Below are positions 1 to 6,754 of a stretch of 6,754 bases of DNA, piece after piece. The notes below the pieces were generated by a model. The model worked only from the letters and a program-made list of their open reading frames with translations. It was not told the DNA's origin and ran no database searches. The stretch lies in contig CAMFPZ010000049.1 of NCBI GenBank assembly GCA_945979635.1, forward strand, positions 1 to 6,754. The letters run 5' to 3'. Origin of the DNA: an uncultured Eubacterium sp. GTDB taxonomy: Bacteria > Bacillota > Clostridia > Oscillospirales > Acutalibacteraceae. The translations under genes were made by a program, and so were the position numbers. Each line of letters opens with the position of its first letter. Position 1 is the stretch's first letter.

Positions 1-303
1 TACGAACAATACTTTGATAAATTGTGGGAAGTATTTGGATTTAGTGAGATACCTGCTGGTTGGAAAAAAGATTTTCATACCGAAGACGATTTTATGACAG
101 AAATGGATGAACTTACAAACGAAAAATATGTTTTTGTAATAAAAAATTACGATGAGTTTTTAATTAACAATCCAAAAGTAAGAAAGAGAATTGAAGATTA
201 CTACGAAAACTATTTATTACCGTTTTGGGATGAAGAGGTTGAAAGAGTTGTTGTGGAGGGGAAACGCAAGGATTTCAACATTTATTTAGTTTCAAATTCA
301 TAA
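1..303 (+). CDS. Barstar-like (RNase-inhibitor family) protein, 3' part only
   Basis: The frame is open from the first base of the window to the TAA at 301-303 and gives 100 residues, so the true start lies outside. A TTG at 22 is unlikely to be the start, because the frame continues upstream without a stop and the most diagnostic residues lie around it. The opening residues YEQYFDKLWEVF resemble the barstar helix YYGENLDALWDCL: Asp6, Trp9 and Glu10 fall where barstar has Asp35, Trp38 and Asp39, the residues that plug the barnase active site. A strand-like KYVFVIKNYDEF, a helix-rich stretch and a final strand FNIYLVSN follow in barstar order. About 30 acidic residues are inserted between the helix and the strand. 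Barstar proteins bind and block a secreted or cognate RNase in the cytoplasm; whether this one has an RNase partner cannot be seen. The assignment rests on motif resemblance read by eye. The gene converges on the ATP synthase operon and is probably unrelated to it. Confidence 0.55.
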   Translation, partial: YEQYFDKLWEVFGFSEIPAGWKKDFHTEDDFMTEMDELTNEKYVFVIKNYDEFLINNPKVRKRIEDYYENYLLPFWDEEVERVVVEGKRKDFNIYLVSNS

Positions 304-313
304 GTTGACCAAT

Positions 314-348
314 ACTATCCGAGGGTGATTGAATCACTCTCGGATAGT
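314..348 (+). terminator. Strong inverted repeat, probable terminator of the barstar-like gene
   Basis: Arms ACTATCCGAGGGTGAT (314-329) and ATCACTCTCGGATAGT (333-348) pair over 16 positions, with one G-T wobble and a 3-base loop. The hairpin begins 10 bases after the stop codon at 303. The T-run after it is short (TTTAT), so termination efficiency is uncertain, but position and stability fit an intrinsic terminator for the plus-strand gene. The near-symmetric structure could also act on the minus strand. Confidence 0.7.
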
Positions 349-429
349 TTATGCATAAAGCGTTATCGGTTAGTGATATTTTTACAGGAAATAAGGATTG
401 GAGATTTTTTTGGTATAACCTTTGTCGCA

Positions 430-446
430 CACCCGCATAGCGGGTG
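430..446. repeat. GC-rich hairpin in the convergent intergenic region
   Basis: CACCCGC (430-436) and GCGGGTG (440-446) form a perfect 7-bp stem with loop ATA. A T/G-rich stretch (447-458) follows on the plus strand. A weaker bulged stem (around 450-457 with 466-472) and a TGCC/GGCA stem (474-485) come next. The cluster sits between two convergent genes. It may be a second terminator or a small palindromic repeat element; nothing in the sequence decides between them. No convincing gene lies in 304-536. Confidence 0.4.
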
Positions 447-487
447 GTTGTTTGGTTTACTCTTCAACAAACCTGCCTAAAGGCATT

Positions 488-520
488 AAAAATAACACCG
501 GGAAAGCCCCCCGGTGTTAT
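488..520 (-). terminator. Intrinsic terminator of the ATP synthase operon
   Basis: ATAACACCGGG (492-502) and CCCGGTGTTAT (510-520) form a perfect 11-bp stem with a 7-base loop, 16 bases beyond the atpC stop. Read on the minus strand, the stem is followed by TTTT (491-488). This is the expected rho-independent terminator at the end of the operon. The plus-strand side is AT-rich, so it may work in both directions. Confidence 0.85.
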
Positions 521-536
521 ATAATATACGAATTTT

Positions 537-950
537 TTATATTTCGTGTCTTTTCTTAACCTTAAGGCGTTCCATTGCTCGGGAGAGGTTAGCCTTTGAA
601 TTATAGAATTCACGAATTGAGCGTTCCTGGCGAAGCTCCTCCTCGGCACGCAGCTTTGCCTCCTCGGCACGGCGTTTATCAATTTCCTCCGGAAGCTCGG
701 CAGAAATGCAAACAAGATTTGCGGTGTTATCGAAGAATTCCAGAAAGCCGGAGCTGACAAACGCTTCGATAACATTATCATTTTCGTCGACTATTTTCAT
801 TTCGCCGAAATCAATCGGAGCGACAGTGTCCTCGTGATTTGCAAGGAATCCGCAAAGTCCGTCATTTGCAACAGGAACAGTAAGGCTCTTGCATTCTCCC
901 TCAAAAAAGACCTTATTAGAGGCAGCGATTTTCAAATAAAATGTATTCAT
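537..950 (-). CDS. atpC: F1Fo ATP synthase subunit epsilon
   Basis: This 137-residue protein is part of the central stalk of F1. It contacts gamma and the c-ring and can inhibit ATP hydrolysis through its C-terminal helices. Residues 1-85 form the beta-sandwich domain, with the usual GxCxFLANHE turn near 31-40. Residues 86-137 form the charged helical hairpin. The motif IDKRRA at 90-95 matches the I(L)DxxRA signature that binds ATP in Bacillus-type epsilon subunits, so ATP may hold the helices in the folded, non-inhibitory state; this is inference from the family. The length is normal. The ATG at 950 is preceded by AGGTGGGG, which overlaps the TAG stop of atpD, leaving 8 bp between the genes and suggesting translational coupling. 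It is the last gene of the operon and is followed by a clear terminator. Confidence 0.96.
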   Translation of the reverse strand: MNTFYLKIAASNKVFFEGECKSLTVPVANDGLCGFLANHEDTVAPIDFGEMKIVDENDNVIEAFVSSGFLEFFDNTANLVCISAELPEEIDKRRAEEAKLRAEEELRQERSIREFYNSKANLSRAMERLKVKKRHEI

Positions 951-958
951 ATCCCCAC

Positions 959-2362
<1,404 letters not shown>

Positions 2363-3250
2363 TTATTTGTTCAAATGCTTTGCACTGCCGCAAACCTCAC
2401 TGATTTCCTGCGTTATTGCCGCCTGACGGGCACGATTATATTGAATACTCAACTCCCTAATCATATCCGACGCACTTTCGCTTGCCTGCTGCATTGCTAT
2501 CATTCGCGAATTGTGCTCGCTGCAATAGCTTTCAACAAGTGCACCATAAACAAAGCCTGCAATATAGCTTGGAACAATGGTGTCAAAGGCGGTTTTTGCA
2601 TCAGGCATAAACACAGCATCAACATAATCGTCGACAAGCTCGTTATCCTGAACCTTTATGTCATCCTCGGACAGAGGCAAAAGCTTCGTACTTACTGCCT
2701 CAACTGTCATCGAATTAACTACCCTTGTATAAACAACATAAACCTCATCAATCTTCCTTTCGAGGAACATATCAATGAGCCTTTGGCTAATATGCCTTGC
2801 TCGATTTACAGTAGGATTTTGTGCAGTATATTTGAAATTAATATCAATAGGTATAGACCTTTTTTCAAAATAGTGGCGGCCGAGCTGTCCGATAACGAAG
2901 AGCATATTATTTGCTCCGTCGGTTATTGCACTTTTTTCGGCAAGCTTAATAATATTATGGTTATAGGCACCTGCCAAACCCTTGTCGGCTGTCACTACAA
3001 GATAGGCTATAACTCTATCGTCGCCCTGCTTATTTTTGCGTTGGTCAAAATACGCAGAGCCTACATCAGGAACAGCGTCCTTGATTTTTGCAAGACTGTC
3101 CTGAATCATATAAAAGAATGGCTCGGTATTTTTCAGCTCACGACGAGCCTTTTGAAGCTTCGACGAGGACACCATATACATCGCGTTAGTAATTTTCATA
3201 GTATCCTTGATGGATTTCATTCGGCTCTGGAGCTCGCGTGTGTTAGCCAT
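2363..3250 (-). CDS. atpG: F1Fo ATP synthase subunit gamma (rotor shaft)
   Basis: Gamma is the asymmetric shaft that turns inside the alpha/beta hexamer and couples c-ring rotation to catalysis. The protein has 295 residues from the chosen start. Its N-terminal helix (about 1-55) has the family pattern [15 protein letters not shown], and the matching C-terminal helix carries [15 protein letters not shown]. The central Rossmann-like domain contains [11 protein letters not shown], equivalent to the conserved SDRGLCGGFN. The frame extends upstream to an ATG at 3274, but the ATG at 3250 is preferred: it gives the normal family N-terminus ([13 protein letters not shown]), and AAAGGA at 3262-3257 lies 6 bases before it. 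With this start the gene overlaps the end of the delta/alpha fusion by 8 bp, which suggests coupled translation. Nothing is missing compared with the family. Confidence 0.96.
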   Translation of the reverse strand: MANTRELQSRMKSIKDTMKITNAMYMVSSSKLQKARRELKNTEPFFYMIQDSLAKIKDAVPDVGSAYFDQRKNKQGDDRVIAYLVVTADKGLAGAYNHNIIKLAEKSAITDGANNMLFVIGQLGRHYFEKRSIPIDINFKYTAQNPTVNRARHISQRLIDMFLERKIDEVYVVYTRVVNSMTVEAVSTKLLPLSEDDIKVQDNELVDDYVDAVFMPDAKTAFDTIVPSYIAGFVYGALVESYCSEHNSRMIAMQQASESASDMIRELSIQYNRARQAAITQEISEVCGSAKHLNK

Positions 3251-5042
3251 TTCTTGTCCTTTCGAATTCATCAAATGCTTCTAAAATTGCAAATTTTGTT
3301 TCGTCGTCAATAACCTTTTGGGTTGCGATAAGGTCAATAATATTGCTTTGATGAGTATTAAAATATTCCAACGCCTGAGCCTGATATTCCTTAATTTTTT
3401 CCTTCGGAACATCAACAAATTTTTTGCCTGTTGCACCGACAAGAGTGATGACCTGCTCCGGCATAGAGAGCGGCTTTGTCATAGGCTGCTTTAAAAGCTC
3501 CATAAGTCCGCTTCCGTAGCGAAGCTCCCTCTTCGTTTCCTCGTCCAAATCGGATGAAAACTGCGTGAAAACCTCCATTTCTCTATACTGAGCGAGGTCG
3601 ACACGAAGCGAGCCTGCCGCCTTTTTCATCGCCTTCGTCTGTGCCGCACCGCCGACACGCGATACGGAAAGACCGACATTTACAGCAGGTCTTTGACCGC
3701 TGAAGAACAAATCACTCTCAAGATAAATTTGTCCGTCGGTGATAGAAATAACATTAGTAGGAATGTACGCAGAAACATCGCCGGCTTGAGTTTCTATAAT
3801 AGGAAGAGCGGTTATTGAGCCGCCTCCAAGCTCTTCGTTCAATCTGCTGGAACGCTCCAACAATCTCGAATGAAGATAGAAAACATCACCCGGATAAGCC
3901 TCTCGTCCGGGAGGCCTTTCCAAAAGAAGCGAGATTTCTCTGTATGCCACCGCGTGCTTGCTCAAATCGTCGTATACAATAAGGCAATCCTTACCCTGAT
4001 ACATAAAGTATTCTGCAAGTGCCGTTGCGGCATAAGGTGAGATGTACTGAAGCGAAGCACTATCGGAAGAGCTCGCAAAAACGATAATTGTATAGTCCAT
4101 CGCTCCGCTTTTCTTCAGAGTATTAACAAGCTTTGCAACAGTCGAGGCCTTCTGTCCGATAGCGTTATAAATACAAATACAATTCTTGTCCTTTTGGTTA
4201 ATAATCGTATCAATAGCGATAGCGGTTTTTCCTGTTTGGCGGTCGCCGATAATGAGCTCACGCTGGCCTCTGCCTATCGGGAACATACTGTCAATAGCGA
4301 GAATTCCGGTTTCCATAGGCTCACTTACAGACTTTCTGTCGATAATTGAGGGAGCCGGCTGCTCCAAAAGACGATAATCCTCCGCCTTTATCTCGCCCTT
4401 GCCGTCGATAGGCTCTCCAAGAGCGTTTACTACTCTGCCGATATATCCCTCACCGACAGGAACGCCCGCTTTTTTCTTTGTTCGTTTTACTAAAGTGCCC
4501 TGATGAATTTCATCGTCATCACCAAACAAAATACAGCCTATTGAATCACGATTAATATTCTGCACCATACCCTTTGTGCCGTCCTCAAAAACAACAATCT
4601 CGCCGTACATTGCATCTCCGAGTCCGACAACAGTCGCAATACTGTCGCCGACCTTGATTACTCTGCCGACATCCTCGATATGGCAAATATGCTCAAACTC
4701 CTCAACATTTTTATGAAGTGCCGCCAAAACATCCTCTTGGTTTCCAAGAGTGTCATGCACCGTTTTCATAATTTTTTCGCCAATGGAGTCGATTCTTTTC
4801 CTTAAGCTAAAGTCAAATTCCTTGCCGTCAACATGAATAATAAATCCTCCGACAAGAGATTTGTCCTCTACAATAATAACCTGTGCATCCTTTGCACCCG
4901 TCTTCTTGCAAACAAAGTCCTTTATACCCAAGAGCTGATGCTCATTAGGCGGAGTTGTGCATTGAACAACTGCTCTAATCATATCCTCGCCAAGCGGCTC
5001 AAGCAGTTCCTCGAGACAATTATCATTATTGTTAATCATCAT
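3243..5042 (-). CDS. atpA: Fused ATP synthase delta C-terminal domain / alpha subunit
   Basis: One frame encodes about 599 residues; a normal alpha has 500-515. Residues 22-90 match the C-terminal domain of delta (OSCP family): [15 protein letters not shown] at 55-69 fits the delta signature, followed by the D-x-S-x-R motif (Asp77, Ser79, Arg81). A linker of roughly 12 residues leads to a complete alpha subunit. This has its N-terminal helix (104-118), P-loop GDRQTGKT at 266-273 (Lys272), Walker B LIVYDD at 354-359, and arginine finger Arg462 in [10 protein letters not shown]. The N-terminal half of delta is absent and no separate atpH exists in the window. In ordinary enzymes the delta N-domain binds the alpha N-termini and the delta C-domain binds b, so the fusion would replace docking with a covalent link; that is inference. 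The frame also allows GTG at 5048 and ATG at 5039; ATG at 5042 is chosen because GGAAAG lies 8 bases upstream. The gene overlaps atpF by 11 bp and atpG by 8 bp. An assembly deletion joining two genes is possible but unlikely, since start signal, frame and linker are all intact. Confidence 0.93.
   Translation of the reverse strand: MMINNNDNCLEELLEPLGEDMIRAVVQCTTPPNEHQLLGIKDFVCKKTGAKDAQVIIVEDKSLVGGFIIHVDGKEFDFSLRKRIDSIGEKIMKTVHDTLGNQEDVLAALHKNVEEFEHICHIEDVGRVIKVGDSIATVVGLGDAMYGEIVVFEDGTKGMVQNINRDSIGCILFGDDDEIHQGTLVKRTKKKAGVPVGEGYIGRVVNALGEPIDGKGEIKAEDYRLLEQPAPSIIDRKSVSEPMETGILAIDSMFPIGRGQRELIIGDRQTGKTAIAIDTIINQKDKNCICIYNAIGQKASTVAKLVNTLKKSGAMDYTIIVFASSSDSASLQYISPYAATALAEYFMYQGKDCLIVYDDLSKHAVAYREISLLLERPPGREAYPGDVFYLHSRLLERSSRLNEELGGGSITALPIIETQAGDVSAYIPTNVISITDGQIYLESDLFFSGQRPAVNVGLSVSRVGGAAQTKAMKKAAGSLRVDLAQYREMEVFTQFSSDLDEETKRELRYGSGLMELLKQPMTKPLSMPEQVITLVGATGKKFVDVPKEKIKEYQAQALEYFNTHQSNIIDLIATQKVIDDETKFAILEAFDEFERTRNG
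4734..4750 (-). other. Hairpin in the delta/alpha linker coding sequence
   Basis: On the coding strand CTCTTGG-AAA-CCAAGAG is a perfect 7-bp stem with a 3-base loop, covering codons about 98-103 of the fusion, exactly in the linker. Its 3' arm runs into AGAGGA, 4 bases before an in-frame TTG (codon 106, at 4727) that would begin an alpha-sized protein. A stem of this size is expected about once by chance in a window of this length, so its role is uncertain. Confidence 0.3.
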
Positions 5043-5520
5043 TCTCACTGCTTTCCATCAAAAATTTATCATAAAGCTCGCTGTCCATTTGCTCGCCGGC
5101 TTTATCCTCGATAACCTTTTGGGCAACCTCCATAGCGAGTCTTGCAATCTCATGCTTTGAGTCGTTCAACGCCTTTTCGTTTTCGACAGCAATTTGCTTT
5201 CTTGCTGTTTCCTTCATCTTTGCGGCATCGTCATTCGCCTTAAGCACAATTTTGTCGTATTCTTCCTTTGCCTTATTCTTGGCATCAATAACAATTTTCT
5301 TTGCTTCCTCGTCGACATTTGCAATTTGAGCTTCGTACTCGGCAAGCTTTTCGTTAGCCTCATTCACTGTATCATCAGCCTGCTGAAGCTTATTCTTGAG
5401 CATTTCCTCGCGAGCGGCAATCGTCTTTTTTATCGGCTTAAAGAGGAATAATCTCATAAGCACGAAAAATAGCAATAAATTGAATACTGTCCAAAGCAAA
5501 TTCAAATCAAATTTTAACAT
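5032..5520 (-). CDS. atpF: F1Fo ATP synthase subunit b (peripheral stalk)
   Basis: Subunit b is the membrane-anchored helix pair that holds the F1 head still against the rotating ring. The 162-residue protein has one N-terminal membrane segment (about 8-28, rich in Leu and Phe), then the FKPI.K.I..RE junction (27-38). A long, highly charged Ala/Lys/Glu-rich coiled coil runs to about residue 125, followed by the C-terminal delta-binding region ([15 protein letters not shown], 128-142). The length is that of an ordinary b subunit; unlike mycobacterial b-delta proteins it carries no delta domain. The ATG at 5520 has AAAGGA about 9 bases upstream. Its 3' end overlaps the start of the delta/alpha fusion, so the delta C-domain made next is the expected binding partner of this C-terminus. 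Only one b gene is present, implying a b homodimer. Confidence 0.96.
   Translation of the reverse strand: MLKFDLNLLWTVFNLLLFFVLMRLFLFKPIKKTIAAREEMLKNKLQQADDTVNEANEKLAEYEAQIANVDEEAKKIVIDAKNKAKEEYDKIVLKANDDAAKMKETARKQIAVENEKALNDSKHEIARLAMEVAQKVIEDKAGEQMDSELYDKFLMESSENDD
5051..5056 (-). promoter_or_regulatory. Ribosome binding site of the delta/alpha fusion, inside atpF
   Basis: On the minus strand GGAAAG lies 8 bases before the ATG at 5042, 11 before the ATG at 5039 and only 2 before the GTG at 5048. This favours 5042 as the start. The site lies within the last codons of atpF, consistent with coupled translation. Confidence 0.55.
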
Positions 5521-5559
5521 TTGCTGTTTTCCTTTCGATAAATAATTGGTTTATCTCGG

Positions 5560-5793
<234 letters not shown>

Positions 5794-5818
5794 TTACTCC
5801 TTACATATTATTCAAAAT

Positions 5819-6637
5819 TCAGGCAATCTCTGCCTGTGTTGTTATTTCATTATTATCATTTTCGTTTTCGGATTTTCTTTTTCTTCGCCTTTTCTTCTTT
5901 GGCTTATCATCGAATTCCTCAACGGATTCCTCGAGATAAATCGCCGTCAAAAAGCAGAAAATATATGCCTGAAGCAGTCCGTCAAAAAGGTCGAAATACA
6001 AGCTGAGTACAGCCGGCACGCCTATCTTCAACAGCGGCACAGCCTTAACGAGCTCCATAATCGTAAACGCGGCAATAATGTTACCGAAAAGTCGCATACA
6101 AAGCGAAAGCGGCTTCGTAAAAACCTCAAGAACATTAATCGGTGCAACAATAGCAACCGGCTTCGTAAATTTCTTGAGTCGCTTTTTAACGCCGTAATTC
6201 TTAAACGCTGTATACTCTACCAAAACGATTGAGGTCAATGCCATAGCGGCGGTAACCTGCATACTCTTCGTAGGCGGCTTCATTCCGAAAAGCCCAATCA
6301 TATTCGAAACGCCTATAAAAATCGCGAGACTCATAAGCCATTCGATATACTTTTCAACCTTTGGTCCGAGAATGGTTTTGAAAAACTCATTAGCCTTTTC
6401 ATACGCAAATTCAAGAAGTATTTGACGCTTTGAGATATTGCCCTCAATTTTTAGGTTTCGAGTCAGTATAAATGCCAAAACCGTCATTCCCAGAATTATT
6501 ATCCACGAAACGACTGTGCTTTCGTCAAAGCCGATATGAAAAGAACCGATATCGAATCCGAAAATTTCTTCAATATTAAGCTGTTCCTGTAATTCTTCTT
6601 GAAGATTTACCCCAGCGGTGAGTGGCGTAAGCATCAT
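5819..6637 (-). CDS. atpB: F1Fo ATP synthase subunit a (ion channel of the stator)
   Basis: Subunit a forms the two half-channels that load and unload ions on the c-ring. The protein has 272 residues and several hydrophobic segments (about 42-60, 100-119, 127-145 and a long C-terminal hairpin). The essential arginine is Arg182 in SLCMRLFGNI, and Gln223 in LQAYIFCFLTAIYL is the conserved partner in the last helix. The position of E. coli His245 is Asp216 and that of Glu219 is Phe191, resembling other Bacillota where the acidic group sits on the last helix. After the usual end (YLEESVEEF) the protein continues about 30 residues with KPKKKRRRKRK at 245-255 and then an Asn/Glu-rich stretch, unusual for this family. 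The frame also allows an ATG at 6643, but GGAGG is only 1 base from it and 7 bases from the ATG at 6637, which is preferred; 6634 is also possible. It is the first ATP synthase gene; no atpI is visible. Confidence 0.95.
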   Translation of the reverse strand: MMLTPLTAGVNLQEELQEQLNIEEIFGFDIGSFHIGFDESTVVSWIIILGMTVLAFILTRNLKIEGNISKRQILLEFAYEKANEFFKTILGPKVEKYIEWLMSLAIFIGVSNMIGLFGMKPPTKSMQVTAAMALTSIVLVEYTAFKNYGVKKRLKKFTKPVAIVAPINVLEVFTKPLSLCMRLFGNIIAAFTIMELVKAVPLLKIGVPAVLSLYFDLFDGLLQAYIFCFLTAIYLEESVEEFDDKPKKKRRRKRKSENENDNNEITTQAEIA

Positions 6638-6644
6638 CGTCATT

Positions 6645-6649
6645 CCTCC
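6645..6649 (-). promoter_or_regulatory. Ribosome binding site of atpB that decides its start
   Basis: GGAGG on the minus strand is 7 bases from the ATG at 6637, 10 from the ATG at 6634 and 1 from the ATG at 6643. The spacing makes 6637 the best start and 6643 unlikely. Confidence 0.75.
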
Positions 6650-6709
6650 GTTTCTTCAAAATCATATACTATAGCTTATTCCATTCATAGGATATGTTAT
6701 TTTCATTAT
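6650..6709 (-). other. Short sequence upstream of atpB, content undetermined
   Basis: These 60 AT-rich bases are all the genomic DNA left upstream of the operon. On the minus strand a TATAGT (6673-6668) could be a -10 element, but no acceptable -35 lies 16-18 bases upstream. One frame is open from 6709 to a TGA at 6662 and could be the last codons of an upstream gene. The operon promoter is probably outside the window. Confidence 0.4.
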
Positions 6710-6754
6710 CTGTCTCTTATACACATCTCCGAGCCCACGAGACGTAGAGGAATC
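6710..6754. other. Illumina Nextera adapter and index (sequencing artefact)
   Basis: CTGTCTCTTATACACATCT at 6710-6728 is the 19-base Tn5 mosaic end as used in Nextera libraries. CCGAGCCCACGAGAC at 6729-6743 is the rest of the Nextera read-2 adapter. GTAGAGGA at 6744-6751 equals the standard i7 index N712, and ATC at 6752-6754 begins the P7 flank. This stretch is untrimmed library adapter at a contig end and is not part of the organism's genome. Confidence 0.98.

Noticed and set aside
351..440. A 29-codon plus-strand ORF (ATG at 351) in the intergenic region
   Set aside because: It has no ribosome binding site, starts right behind a strong hairpin and ends inside another one; no recognisable family.
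3251..3274. Upstream start for atpG at 3274 adding eight residues
   Set aside because: The extension is not family-like, and a good ribosome binding site precedes the ATG at 3250.
2375..3313. Long plus-strand open frame (312 codons) opposite atpG
   Set aside because: It is antisense to a clear gamma subunit and rich in Cys, Ile and Asn as reverse-frame translations are; no start signal or recognisable domain.
6668..6696. Promoter for atpB with -10 TATAGT
   Set aside because: No -35-like hexamer is found at 16-18 bases; a TATAGT in AT-rich DNA is weak evidence on its own.
6710..6728. Transposon (Tn5-type) inverted-repeat end
   Set aside because: The mosaic end is followed directly by the Nextera adapter and index, so it comes from library preparation and not from a resident transposon.

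Overview
The window is almost entirely an F1Fo ATP synthase operon on the minus strand. It reads in transcription order atpB (a), atpE (c), atpF (b), a fused delta/alpha gene, atpG (gamma), atpD (beta), atpC (epsilon). AT-leaning composition, purine-rich AGGAGG-type ribosome binding sites, very tight gene packing and Bacillota-like subunit sequences (short alpha loop, IDxxRA epsilon) suggest an anaerobic Bacillota, probably a Clostridia/Oscillospirales-type bacterium. This placement is inference.

Layout: 1-303 is the 3' end of a plus-strand gene that looks barstar-like (an RNase-inhibitor-type protein). The convergent intergenic region, 304-536, holds a strong inverted repeat behind that gene, a second GC-rich hairpin, and the terminator of the ATP synthase operon. 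From 537 to 6637 the seven ATP synthase genes run on the minus strand with gaps of 39 bp or less. Two junctions overlap (atpF/fusion and fusion/atpG). The remainder, 6638-6709, is a short leader. The last 45 bases (6710-6754) are Illumina Nextera adapter plus index, not genomic DNA.

The main finding is that there is no free-standing delta subunit gene (atpH). The place of atpH plus atpA is taken by one reading frame of about 599 residues. Its first ~90 residues match only the C-terminal, b-binding half of delta, and the remaining ~500 are a complete alpha subunit with its own N-terminal helix. The N-terminal six-helix domain of delta, which normally docks delta onto the alpha N-termini, is missing from the window. 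A covalent link would make that docking domain unnecessary. It would also put three delta C-domains on each F1 head where the ordinary enzyme has one, unless a second, alpha-only product is made.

The other subunits look functional. Nucleotide-binding motifs of alpha and beta, the arginine finger of alpha, the essential arginine of subunit a and the carboxylate of subunit c are all present. The c-subunit site lacks the Gln and Ser of known Na+ rings, so proton coupling is predicted. Epsilon keeps the IDxxRA motif linked to ATP binding. Subunit a carries an unusual Lys/Arg-rich C-terminal tail.
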